From Chondrus crispus (lineage: Eukaryota; Rhodophyta; Florideophyceae; Gigartinales; Gigartinaceae), in contig NW_005179015.1 in NCBI RefSeq assembly GCF_000350225.1, positions 535,716 to 599,715 of the forward strand: a DNA stretch of 64,000 bases, given 5' to 3'. The position numbers were made by a program, and so were the translations under genes. Each line of letters begins with the position of its first letter. Position 1 is the first letter of the stretch. The notes beneath the pieces were generated by a model. That model was not told the origin of the DNA and did not search any database. It worked only from the letters and a program-made list of their open reading frames with translations. Positions 29,544 to 39,449 of the stretch are shown piece by piece.

Positions 29544-29837
29544 GTGTTCGCTACCGATCCCCGCACACACCGTCTACGCGAAGTCAGTAAGTTAGTAATC
29601 CCTGGCCTTACCCGAACGCAGTTCCCCATTCGCACATGCTTTGCCCTTACAACGAACAAAGCCCAAAGCAAATCCTTCGGTGGCCGCATTGGTCTCGACC
29701 TACGAGATCACTGCTTCTCGCACGGTCAACTTTACGTCGCATTATCGAGGACTACTCACCCAAGCAACGTCATCATCCTCACTCGAGAGTCCCATGAAAC
29801 AACGCGAAACGTATTGTACCCCGAGGTCTTTCAGTAG
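29544..29837 (+). pseudogene. Helitron helicase C-terminus (Pif1-like)
   Basis: 97 codons, covering the end of a RepHel protein: TQFPIRTCFALTTNKAQSKS (motif with Asn-Lys-x-Gln), then HGQLYVALSRTTHPSNVIIL and TRNVLYPEVFQ before the stop. These are the last helicase motifs of Helitron proteins. The rest of the protein is absent upstream, so this is a 3' fragment. Confidence 0.82.
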
Positions 29838-30474
29838 TCATCGAAAAAGTAAACGCAGTTTTATTTACAACTTTCTATTGCCACCCTTCCCCACCATAAG
29901 TCCTCCACGCGGACTTGTCTCGGCGCGCAAAGCGCACACGGAGCCCGCTTGTCCACAACTACTAATACTCATGTTTTTATGTGTTTGTGTCTGTCTCTTT
30001 GTGCACTTTCACGAATTTCGCTAGTTTCCGGAAAATAAGCGGCCAAATTTCGGCCGTGAACGCATACATTTGTCGAAAACGTTTAGTTGTTCGCTTTTTG
30101 GCGGCCACGGCCATTAACGGTCACGGGTGGGGCGCGAGCTGGCTGCAGGCCAGGCCCCCACTCGCAAACGTGGCCACCACGGCCATGAACGCATAGATTT
30201 GTCACGAACGCAAAGATTTGCCATGAACGCATAGATCTTTCATGTAAATTTTTAGTTGCTCGCAGTGCAGCAATAAAACCGGTCAATTTTCACGATGATA
30301 TTTAGTTGTTCACATAGCCCAAAAACGGTAATTTTTTGGCAGTCACGGCGAACGATCAATTTCCCCAATGCTACCATTCTGTGTAATTCTATATAGCCGC
30401 ACCAGCACAGCGCAGGACCGGCTTTCGATTTTAGCATTTTTAGAAAATCTTTCACCGCGTAACGGATTCCTGGT
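29838..30474. other. Helitron 3' flank with short tandem repeats
   Basis: No gene seen. Contains a 19-bp tandem repeat (30184-30240) and a GC-rich inverted stretch near 30,120-30,180. The exact Helitron terminus (hairpin plus CTRR) was not found with confidence. Confidence 0.4.
30184..30240 (+). repeat. Three 19-bp tandem repeats
   Basis: CATGAACGCATAGATTTGT, CACGAACGCAAAGATTTGC and CATGAACGCATAGATCTTT stand head to tail. A diverged relative lies near 30,058. Confidence 0.8.
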
Positions 30475-31079
30475 TATTAGACTTATTGACAACACTACAG
30501 TAGATATCTCACATTTCTTCTTTATCGAAATCAATTCAGGTCAAACTATGTAGGCTACATTGAGCTATCAAAAATAGAGTCCCTTAAGGACGTGCCACCT
30601 ACATTTCTACCTGTTCAGGGTCTAACGGTTTAGAGGCGTGTCATGGATGGCGCAACCTCCCTTCTATGGTAGTGCCCCTACTTTTATTGTAGAGTCAATA
30701 GGACTATAAAGGCAGATCGAAGACGCTACTCGTCTTCGACCTCAGCACATTCAACCACCTGAAACCATCACCTGACAACTCCGTCTCCTGACCGTGCTCA
30801 CCCTCCCAGCGGTTCCGAGGCAATAGCCAGCCGCTTTGTTTCCCCCTTTTGGTAACCTAAATTATCACTCTTTTACCCCCTCACTAAAATCCCTTCGGGA
30901 CCGCCCCTCGGTCTGTCTCCCGACACTTACAAATTCACAGGACCCCCGCCACGTTTGGTCCTGCCCCGCTTCCACAAGAGAGGCCCGCTTTAATCAATCG
31001 TCGAGTCTAGTCGTTTGTGCATCCGAAATGAGGCCGCCTTATTCAGTCAATGGAATTGGAAATCAATAAATGTTTTACA
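30475..31079 (+). repeat. copia LTR (5' LTR or solo copy)
   Basis: Matches 45760-46195 from the first bases (TATTAGACTTATTGAC against TGTTAGACTTATTGAC). It contains ACTATAAAGG as a TATA box (about 30,703), followed by a hairpin CGAAGACG-CTACT-CGTCTTCG, both conserved in the other copy. An AATAAATG near 31,065 could give polyadenylation. It probably ends at TTTTACA. No matching 5-bp duplication is seen at its ends. Confidence 0.75.
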
Positions 31080-31199
31080 AGAAAATATTTTGTCCTTAAC
31101 TTCCACTGTCATTACTACTGTATAGTTTCACAGCGGAGGTTTTACATTTGGGCATACTGTAATTTCTACCGTACGCCTGGCGCAATAGCGCAATAGTTT

Positions 31200-31716
31200 A
31201 TGGCACTCGTCAAACGGCCCAGTAGCCACCTCGACGTAATTCGGAAACGCCGCCTCGCCGCCGCTTCTGCCCTCGTTACCGTCGCCACATCGCCACCGCC
31301 GTATCGCGGTACTACGTCTACGCGCTCAAGCTCGCTGCTCCGTGGCCGTCCGTCCTCGTCCGCCTCTCCACCGCCAATTCAGTACACCTCCCGAACTCCC
31401 CCGCGCCGCGAAACCACTCCGCCCGTATCTCCTGCCCAGTTTGGCGCACTCTACACTCTACTCGGCCCTTGGCTTGGTCGATATAGAGGCCGTGGAGGCC
31501 TCGGACGAGGAAATGTCAACACCCGTTCCGCTGCACTTCGACCTTGACGAGGGGCGTGCGCTAAATATCTACCGGGTCGCGAATCAACGCGCGCGTCGCA
31601 AAGCTAATCCCCCGGCAGCCGCTCCACGACCTACCCCTGCCGTCCCTGCCAGTGCGTGTTCCCTAGCTACCGCCAGCGTCGGGTTCACGAAGCCGGAAGC
31701 CCCCACTAGGGCGTAG
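31200..31716 (+). other. Possible broken ORF, unknown
   Basis: Two overlapping frames (31,200-31,547 and 31,342-31,716), rich in Pro, Arg and Ser, could be one frameshifted gene. The first starts MALVKRPSSHLDVIRKRRLA. No domain recognised. It lies between the copia LTR and the MULE left end. Confidence 0.3.
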
Positions 31717-31869
31717 TTACCGCGGCACTGTATCCACGCGAGAAACTGCAGTGCCACCTGTGTCTGTCACATGCTTCGCTAACGGACACGACGCCGACCC
31801 GCATTACGCCGGCACAATCTACCACCGTGCCCTACGCAAACTGCGCACTATTCGCAAGTAATTAAATTA

Positions 31870-32210
31870 GGGGTCAAAGTGTAGATTTGGGGGCGACACC
31901 CGGCCAAAGTGAAATCTACGTGGGGCGATTTCAATGTGGTGGGGTTTTTTATAGGGCGACACTACTAAAAAGTGCTTTGCTAGTAGGGTGATTTTGGTCC
32001 ATGGTGTCCTCTGCATGGGGTGACAATGCACGTTTTCTAGGGTGACAGAAAAACGATCGTAAAGTCACCTCCGACAAACTCATATTCGGGGATGTCACCC
32101 CATAAAAACGTATACTATCGTGGCCATTTCGGCAGAGACCTAAATGTTAGAAAAGTCGCCCTAGAAGCGCCTGATTGTTTTAATGTCACCTTGATAAAAG
32201 CACGCCAACG
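31870..32210 (+). repeat. MULE left terminal/subterminal region with GGGYGAC repeats
   Basis: Copies of GGGGCGAC, AGGGCGACAC, TAGGGTGATT, GGGGTGAC, TAGGGTGACAG and, inverted, GTCACCCC or GTCGCCC recur every 20-60 bases. These are probably transposase-binding sites. Confidence 0.7.
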
Positions 32211-32573
32211 CACGGTTTCGCGCTGGATAAAGCGCTCTCAAAACTGAAACAATATAGTGTGGCTATAGAGGCCGCCCAGTGCCCACCACAGTGGCATACG
32301 GTGACGCGCGGTCACGCGGCGTACGTTCTGCCTTCTGAACCCGCCATTTTTCGGCGTTTACGTTCCCCAGCTCCCCCCGCGCACATCTCGCCGCAATGCC
32401 CTCACCTGCCTTCTTCACCGCCTTGCTCACCCTGCCTCTAGCATGGTGCACCGCGGCCGCGTCTCCAAGTGACCCGGAACCCGCACCAAAGAGCCTGGCG
32501 CCCATCTCACGCGTGTCCACTAAGAACGGAAGTTTGAGCAGATCTCCGGGGAGGTGCAACATTCCTAGTATTC

Positions 32574-33420
32574 TTGGCCACTATGAGCTGGGCGAATGAC
32601 AGGGTGATGATTGGTGATGGCCGACAAGGAGCAAGCGGCCACAAAATGCAAGACGGCGTTTTGTACGCTGCCGCCGGATTGACAGGCGGTGACGAAAGTT
32701 TCTGGCCTATCGATGCCAATTCGATTACACTATCCCTTCACACGATGCAGGCTCTATTAAACGCGATAGATGATGGTACCAACGACTTGCCGCGCAAGAA
32801 AAAGTTTTTGCAAGATATGTTCCGTCGACTGTATGCGTGGATGATGGCCCATCGCGGTGTGCCGATACTCATCGGTGGTATTGGGGCACGCTGACAAATC
32901 ACTGGATCAAGAAGGTTCGAGGTGCACCAGTATGGCCCGAACCTCGTGCGCAGCAACGACGATTCATGCGTGTCGGATGCGCTGTCCAACGGCACTTGTG
33001 CGTTATATGGTACCACAGGAGGAACAAGCGTCGACAAGTACCTTCGGAAGCATCCGATGAAGATCGAAACACTCAAGCAACTCTTTTCTCTGGTTCACCA
33101 AATTCCCGCTCAACTATCAGTGCGCCGAGTTCCTAAAGCTGAGAAGAAGGCGTTCGATGCAAATCCTTTCAAGTGGCTTGCGCACCATAATCAAGGCGTG
33201 TGGATAGTACGAACAGTGGAACACGGAATTGTAGATCATTGCGTTGCGCTGGACTGCAACCGTGGTATTTTCCATGATAGTGCTTCAAGGTATCCGTTCG
33301 CATTAACCGAAGATGTGCTTCGTCTCCTTGGCGGAGATGAAGCAAAGAATTTGCGCGTGGCTGAAGTGAGGGAGCTAGTTAAAGTCCCTGTCAATTCCAA
33401 GAAGCCCTCACGCTGCTCGT
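32574..33420 (+). pseudogene. Cysteine-protease-like gene in the MULE
   Basis: Two frames joined by a shift near 32,900. Frame 1 (32,574-32,894) reads ESFWPIDANSITLSLHTMQA and an acidic/basic helix. Frame 2 (from 32,922) reads NDDSCVSDALSNGTC, later WIVRTVEHGIVDHCVALDC and IFHDSASRYPFALTEDVLRL. A Cys in an Asn-Asp-Asp-Ser-Cys box and a His with a downstream Asp in His-Cys-Val-Ala-Leu-Asp fit a papain-fold Cys-His-Asp protease of the C39/OTU/Ulp1 kind. MULEs of plants are known to carry Ulp1-like proteases, but I cannot say it is Ulp1. The tail after 33,420 is low complexity and may not belong. Confidence 0.55.
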
Positions 33421-34031
33421 GTTCATCCCCCCTCCCGCTCCTTTTTCGCCAGCTTGAAGTACTCAGTCGTCGAGCAGGGGAGGTTACATGCGTGGGTGCG
33501 CAAGTTGGAAGAGAGGGAGAGAAGGGTCGGCCAGGTGGAGGAAGCAGGGAAGGACCGCGTTGCCGAACGGGTTGCTACCGTCGCGAGGAGGGAGCTGCTC
33601 ATGGCGAAGAAGGAGGGGTTGCAGAAGAGATGGAAGGGGACATGAGAGTGGTGGACCTGGAACAGGGCGTGTGGCGGAGAAATGGAAATCGTAGAAAGAA
33701 GGGGATATGCGCTATAAACGAAGGGATGAATTTGCACGTGTGTATAAAGGTGTTGATTTGAGATGGGGGGTCCGTACCTGGGTCTTCGACGGCCGGCGAC
33801 TTCGTGAAGTCTCTACTGAGTGTGAACCATCCGCATCACCGAGGCCGTCACTGTTTGTCAGCGTTGTGGCGGCGTCGCGTACCCCGGTACCGTCACCTAC
33901 TGGTAGGCCACCACTCCCATCGACTGGGACATTGCTCATGTGATCAAGCGCTGTTGCAGTTGTATTGACCAACACCACAACGGCCCTGTCATTTGTGAAC
34001 GAATTATCGGCGAAACGGACGCCTGCGCCCT
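33421..34031. other. MULE internal sequence, no clear gene
   Basis: A purine-rich stretch (33,500-33,720) gives charged ORFs on the plus strand that look like composition artefacts. Confidence 0.4.
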
Positions 34032-34247
34032 CATCATGAGCTACGAAAGAATCGGGAGGAAGTTCGTGCTAAGATGACCAGAGATGCGATGCCGTTTAGC
34101 AAGCAAGAGGCAAGTACTGATATGTTCAAGTGCGGAAAATGCAAGCAAAGAAAATGTACTTATTACCAGATGCAGACCCGGTCCGCAGATGAACCATTAA
34201 AGACCTTTGTCTGATGCGTACATTGCGGTAATCGTTGGAGGTTTTGA
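34032..34247 (+). pseudogene. TFIIS (transcription elongation factor S-II) zinc-ribbon fragment
   Basis: 72 codons in one frame with one in-frame TGA at 34212-34214. [20 protein letters not shown] followed by [10 protein letters not shown] and, after the TGA, CVHCGNRWRF and a natural stop is the C-terminal zinc ribbon of TFIIS. It has the CxxC pairs and the RSADEP acidic hairpin that reaches the polymerase II active site for RNA cleavage. The helix just before it ([13 protein letters not shown]) also fits. The N-terminal two thirds of TFIIS are missing. The TGA removes the second CxxC, so it cannot work. It lies inside the MULE and looks like a captured gene end. Confidence 0.88.
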
Positions 34248-35618
34248 GCTTTCACTTCTCGGTCCAAACAACCCATTCGCTACCCCTTCTTCCTCTCATA
34301 CCCTCCATTCCAGCGCTTCAGTACAAAAGTTGAGAGAGCTTCAGTGAAATTGAGACTACTTGTACTAGTAGATAGGACTGGTGACAAAACATGTATCCCT
34401 GTAAACTTTGGGTTTTCTCAAAAATCAGCGTGCTACGTAGCAGCTCTCCAAACTAGTGTACAACAACAACGAAAAAGCGACATGCACTAGCTGCTACTTT
34501 CTCTTGGTGGGCAGTACGGGTCCAGACGCCTCCTATGAACTGTTGCGTTCAGTAGATCTCCCAAAGGAGAAGACCGCATCGCGTCAATGGAAAACGCGGG
34601 TTTCTCTTGACGTCAGTCTCACCGGGTTTGACACCAAGTCCTTGGCCTAGAGCAAAAATGAGCTATCCAGAGCTCATTTTTGTCCAGATGGACTGTTGGT
34701 GCAAAATCGTTACCTTTCATTCGGCGACGGTAATGAAGGAGACCTGCCGGTTAGGGCTGCTCAAGGCCGTTGCCAAATGTGAGTTACTATTTTTCTCTGT
34801 CACCCGTTTTCGCTTCACCGGTGATGCCCCAACGCCCTCGCAGCATGTCAGAACCAAGACGCCTCCACATGCGGCCTGCCTATCTGTTGCATTTCTCGTG
34901 TTGCTATTGCACCGTCAGGGATCGAAAAGACTGTCTGAAAGTGACCACGGCAACTCGAAATGACGGTCAATGGCACAGACAGTTAGATTGTGAAGAAGTC
35001 AATATGGCATGAAACGCTCTTTGTCATGGACAATGTCTTTGTTGCTTCGCAGGAGAGTGCTCTAATAAGGCGGCTGCCTATTTCTCTCGCAAGGGCAAAA
35101 AGATAATTGAAGTCGAAGCCTTCATATCACACGAACCTCCTGTCAAGACTATGGATGCAGGAGTACAAGGACTGTGCTGAGTAGTGCTGTGCAAGTGTAT
35201 TGACGGTGACGAGGCAGTAGACTTACCTCTTCGATACGTGGCTTGAGGGCTATCAACAGTAATAGGAACATCGCATTCCACGGCCTGGACTTTCATCAAG
35301 GTCCTAGTCAAGTTATGTTTGTCCAAGTTTTTCTACAGCCATGTCAAGGCTCGACCAGAACAATACATTTCATTGCACTCAGATGCACCTTTGGCAACAT
35401 GAGAATGACAGCAACTGAAATATCGGGGTGAAGAACACGCACAATTCGAAAATGTCGTTCGCCGGTCACACTTCTAAGTCACGGATACACCCTTGAGCTG
35501 GATGGAAGATATATGAATAAGTGCGGCACCCTCCCCTACGAAGACTAATATCTGCAAGTTTCGAAACATTGCAAAACGTGTTTGGAATAATTTATTCTAC
35601 ATGGAGAAAGTATAGATT
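34248..35618. other. MULE internal sequence between TFIIS and SLC4 fragments
   Basis: No recognised gene. A 12-bp stem hairpin (CAAAAATGAGCT, loop ATCCAG, AGCTCATTTTTG) lies near 34,655-34,684. Confidence 0.4.
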
Positions 35619-36633
35619 TTAACAAGTGATACCGGAATCTGAGACATTTTCTTCTTCCTCCATGCTCAGGGCATGTAATTCTGCAGCGGTGAAGATGCGG
35701 GGGAGGATATACAATCGTATCGGAATGAACAAGGCGATGATGAACGGAAACAGCAGACCAGTGTTGAACACGGTATCTCCTAAATAGAAATTAGATTTGA
35801 CAAACCACAGCAGAACGAGCAACAGAACCTGAACAAATGTGTAGAGGTGGATTCTTGAGATCTTCACTCTTCGAACATAATGGTTTGGTGGGTACTTTTC
35901 GGACTGCGTGAAGAGTAGCAAGATTTTGTCCCAGAACGCGATACCATCAGGAGTGCCAACGCCAAGGAACAAGAAAAAGCCATATAGGACGGATAGTGGG
36001 ATCAGGGATCAATCCCAAAGCATCCTTTGCGAGAATGCTCAAGCCAATGAAAATGTGAGTGACAAAACCGATGATCCTGGTTTCTCTGGCCTTGATGACG
36101 CGTTCATATCTTCTGCCATGTTGCTCATACTCTTCGACATCAGCAAGCTGGTGAGCGTGCAAAGGAGAGTGAGGCAACGCAGCATGTGTCCAAGGCATAC
36201 CAAAGACTGACTGTACAACGATGATGATACTGACAACGACCAAGTCCAAGTAGTAACCTGGTCCTTGTTTGAGCTTATTCTCTGGTTTGTTGACAAGCAT
36301 TGAGGAAATGTTCTGATCGAGAAAGAAGAGGGTGGCAAGAAGAGCGCCGCTGACAGCTGCCAGGAAGATATACTGGATTTGAATGTCAAACAAGGGAACG
36401 AGCCACGACCTGCCACTAGTAGTGACAATGCCAATTCTATCAGGGACTTTCAGAGGCTCGGCTTCAACATCCAAAGAGATTCGTCGCACGCGGTGGGCGG
36501 AGGCGCGGGGCGCGGCGATGGGCGGCGGGCGCTGGCACGGGGCGTGTCGGATATGTGACGTAAATGTGGGCCTCAAAGCTCTGGTAAACACTCGGACATT
36601 GCACAAATGGCATGTATGGCGCATTATCTGCAA
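35619..36633 (-). pseudogene. SLC4 bicarbonate/borate transporter, C-terminal fragment with a 7-bp frameshift
   Basis: SLC4 proteins carry bicarbonate, chloride or borate across membranes. From residue about 50 the minus strand reads RRISLDVEAEPLKVPDRIG, GRSWLVPLFDIQIQ, a membrane segment ending ATLFFLDQNISSMLVN, KQGPGYYLDLVVVSIIIVV and FGMPWTHAALPHSPLH, then ILAKDALGLIP. This is the standard order of the last third of the family. At 35998-36011 GGGATCA is doubled, which shifts the frame. One copy less restores the frame into LYGFFLFLGVG, then YIL-P-R-I-F-TAAELHAL near the C-terminus. The first 8-9 membrane segments are missing. A truncated, captured gene copy in the MULE. Confidence 0.86.
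35998..36011. repeat. 7-bp tandem duplication causing the SLC4 frameshift
   Basis: GGGATCA GGGATCA. Removing one unit brings the two SLC4 frames into line. Confidence 0.85.
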
Positions 36634-36966
36634 AAATTGAGCAATTCGTATGAAACTACTGGTCCTCCAGAAACAGTGTTTCTGGCCGGCATGAGTGTCT
36701 CATTTGTAGGGCATCCGCAGCGCAGATATTCTTGTCAAATACCCTGCGCCTCGGCCTGCGCCTCGACCACTTTCTCCGGGAGTCACCCCACAAAAATCCA
36801 TCCTCCGGAAGTATCCCTCGAACTGCAGCTCGCTTTTCACTGTCACCCTCTGTTCTTTCCCCTTTTTCTCTGCCATATTTTGGCGGGATAATGCGATCTT
36901 TTCCGCCAGACGCCAGAAAGGCCCTGCATCACTTTGGGACAATCATCATCAACGAAACGCCCGTAA

Positions 36967-37989
36967 TTGACGTCTTTTGTTGCGCTCATCCCGGAGATAC
37001 GGCGGACGAAAGTGACGAGCCCACTTTGCGCAATATGCAATATACAAAAGCGTTTCAAGAAGCTCTCTTTTCTTGTTCATCCGGACGGATGTGTGTCGGA
37101 TCGCTCCTCCGCGAATAAAGCTATGCCAAAGCTCACTCGCGCAAAAGAACAAGCTGAGGGAGACATTCGTTTTGATGAGATGGAAAACGGGGAAGATGCT
37201 TCAAATTTGGTTCCCGCAACACTACTTTTTACACTCATTCCAACCTCGAAGGTGAAACTACTCGAACTCATGTTAAGGGAGGAAAGGGAGGATATTCGAA
37301 GAAAGGTCATAGCTGAGGAGGAGGAAATGTCTTCTCAAGTGGAAAAAGGCGAGGATAGGAGCAAAGAAACGGAAACAAGTGAAGAAATGGAAAAGAGGGA
37401 GGGGCGTCGCAATCGTGAAGAAAGGATGCAAAAAGAAAGAGCTCAGGAGTTGAGACGAAAAAGGGAGCAGGGGCTAGAGGAGGAGAGAGTGCGTGCGAGG
37501 AGGGAGGAAGCGGAGAGAGAAAAAGAGCAGGCATTGGAGGAAGAGAGGGAAAGAACTGGCTCAGCGGAAAGTGAATGGGGACATCAGCTGAGGGACAAGG
37601 AAATGAGAGAAGAATGGGAAACGGAAGACGAAGACATATGTCAGGTGGAAAAGCCTGAGACGATTGCGCAAAGGTGGGAACAGATGGCTAGGGAGCGCAG
37701 AGAGAAGAGAATGTCTTATCAGGAACGAGCACGTATGGATAATAAGGCGCGGAAACGAGAAGAGAGGCAGAGGAGGGAACGAAGGGATCTTCATGAATCA
37801 AGAAACCAAGGAGGGGCTCCGAATAATTCCCCCAGGATCCATACATCTTCGTTTGACGGAACCAATTTTATGACCGATGTCCTGGGTAGAGAGTTTGAAT
37901 CTAAAATGGGTCACGGCCCAGATGGTGAGGAAGCGGAGTTCGTTGGGGCACCTGACGATGATTGGGATAGAGAGGGGGTGACGGTGTGA
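36967..37989 (+). CDS. Charged coiled-coil ORF upstream of the MULE transposase
   Basis: 340 codons. Residues about 95-275 are a Glu/Arg/Lys-rich coiled coil (LRRKREQGLEEERVRARREE, KQRRERRDL-type repeats). The end is acidic (PDDDWDREGV). No catalytic domain seen. It overlaps the transposase ORF by four bases in another frame. The transposase start there is a GTG followed by more acidic residues, so both may be one protein split by a frameshift. Confidence 0.55.
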   Translation: MTSFVALIPEIRRTKVTSPLCAICNIQKRFKKLSFLVHPDGCVSDRSSANKAMPKLTRAKEQAEGDIRFDEMENGEDASNLVPATLLFTLIPTSKVKLLELMLREEREDIRRKVIAEEEEMSSQVEKGEDRSKETETSEEMEKREGRRNREERMQKERAQELRRKREQGLEEERVRARREEAEREKEQALEEERERTGSAESEWGHQLRDKEMREEWETEDEDICQVEKPETIAQRWEQMARERREKRMSYQERARMDNKARKREERQRRERRDLHESRNQGGAPNNSPRIHTSSFDGTNFMTDVLGREFESKMGHGPDGEEAEFVGAPDDDWDREGVTV

Positions 37990-39449
37990 ACTCGGATGAC
38001 GAAGAGGACGATGAGGATGTTGATGCCGAAGAAGAAAGTTCGATGAAAGATGAAGCAGATTCCTCTCGTTCCCCTCGCCCGGAATGTATTGACGACTATG
38101 ACTTTGATTTCGGAGCGTACATAGCCGTCACGCCTGAAGACACCAGCAGCAATGGAGAAGCTTGTGATGCAGCAGCTGTGGCTGAAAGGGTGTTGCCAGT
38201 TGACCTCAGAACTTTGTCTGAAGACGAACAGAAGAAACGGCGAGCGGAACAAAAGAGAGCTTCAAAAAAGAGAAGTCAGCGGACGGCAATGGAGCAAATA
38301 GCGGCGGATAGAGTAGCAGAGATGACGTGGGTTCCCCGGCGATGCGTCCCGTATACCCCTGAGGTTGGGATTCGGCTTTCCGGAAGATGGCGCTGCGAGC
38401 AGCTCATTCGAGCATATACTGCGAATTTGGGTGTGCCGGAGGGAGTGAATGTGGTGAAAAACTTCGAAATGGTGCGCATGGACTGTCGACGAAAGCATTG
38501 TGCCGCAACTCTCACTTTTAATTGGCAACCGAAATCGGGATTGTGGAAGTTGAATCGGTTCCAAGAGCACGAAAACCAGTGCTATGGGCAGTCAGTCGAC
38601 AGAAAGTCCTTTCAAATTAGACCGGCGTATACCGCTGAGCAGGCCGCGCGGGCGCTTCGTGATGAGTTCGCCTTGAACTCTGACATGCCCACCAGCGTCC
38701 TAGCGTCCATTTTAAGGGCGAAGTCAATTTATCGTCGACAACCAACAAACTCACACATTTGCGCTGTGAGGCGCGAGCTGAACAGATACATCTCAGCTGC
38801 TCGAGCCGTTGACATGGCTGCCCTGGAAGGTTACTCTGATCTGTTGAGGGAATTGGGGCACAGGGTGGAAATTTTCATCTTGTCCGGTACGGAAATGAAG
38901 GCGCAGCGCATCAAGGCTGCACGATTCATATACAAACAACAGCAAAAACTTTCATACTCTGAAAAACTAAGATCCCTACAATCCGGGTTTAATGTAGAGG
39001 ATGTGGACGTCTCGGATATTGCGGATGAGGGTAAATATTATGGCGGGTTCCTCTTCGTCCCGATGGTTGCAGAAGCTTTCTGTAGAAAGGGCAGGATGAC
39101 ATGCGCAGCGGATGCCGCTCATTGCGAGGGTTTGGGCCGCAGTTCTTACGGAACCACATTTGAAGTGTTCGGATACGACACTAACCATCAACTCTGCCCC
39201 TTGGTGTTCGCCCATTTCGTGGGAGCTGAGGGAATGGACACGTGGGAGAAAGTTTTTGCTGCCGCCGCGGATATCCCAGGGTTTGATGTACCTACGAGGA
39301 CGACAATTGTCGACCAGGAGAAATCTATCGACTCAGCGTACAAGCGGTGCATGCGGCACGCGAAGTTGTTCCTGGACCCACTGCATGTCCGAAAAATCTC
39401 GCTACAGCACTGGGTGCGGAAAGGTTGTTGGTGTGCGCATGTACGATAA
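37986..39449 (+). CDS. MULE transposase, N-terminal and catalytic core
   Basis: 487 codons. Acidic head (to residue about 45), then a basic helix. A FLYWCH/WRKY-like zinc region follows (MVRMDCRRKHCAATLTFNWQ, HENQC). The MULE DDE core shows MTCAADAAHCEGLGRSSYGT (first Asp near residue 375), HFVGAEGMDTWEKVFAAA, TTIVDQEKSIDSAYKRCM (second Asp) and LFLDPLHVRKIS (the C/H helper motif). The enzyme cuts out and reinserts the element and makes a 9-bp duplication. A frameshift near 39,410 cuts the ORF before the third acidic residue; it continues at 39,427 in another frame. Confidence 0.88.
   Translation: MNSDDEEDDEDVDAEEESSMKDEADSSRSPRPECIDDYDFDFGAYIAVTPEDTSSNGEACDAAAVAERVLPVDLRTLSEDEQKKRRAEQKRASKKRSQRTAMEQIAADRVAEMTWVPRRCVPYTPEVGIRLSGRWRCEQLIRAYTANLGVPEGVNVVKNFEMVRMDCRRKHCAATLTFNWQPKSGLWKLNRFQEHENQCYGQSVDRKSFQIRPAYTAEQAARALRDEFALNSDMPTSVLASILRAKSIYRRQPTNSHICAVRRELNRYISAARAVDMAALEGYSDLLRELGHRVEIFILSGTEMKAQRIKAARFIYKQQQKLSYSEKLRSLQSGFNVEDVDVSDIADEGKYYGGFLFVPMVAEAFCRKGRMTCAADAAHCEGLGRSSYGTTFEVFGYDTNHQLCPLVFAHFVGAEGMDTWEKVFAAAADIPGFDVPTRTTIVDQEKSIDSAYKRCMRHAKLFLDPLHVRKISLQHWVRKGCWCAHVR

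Noticed and set aside
30184..30240. Short direct repeats that could suggest a CRISPR array
   Set aside because: Units are contiguous with no spacers, only three copies, in eukaryotic transposon DNA.
33423..33737. ORFs on both strands in the purine-rich stretch of the MULE
   Set aside because: Low-complexity sequence without a domain on either strand.
37307..37794. Minus-strand ORFs rich in Ser, Pro and Phe opposite the coiled-coil ORF
   Set aside because: Antisense shadow of Glu/Lys/Arg codons.
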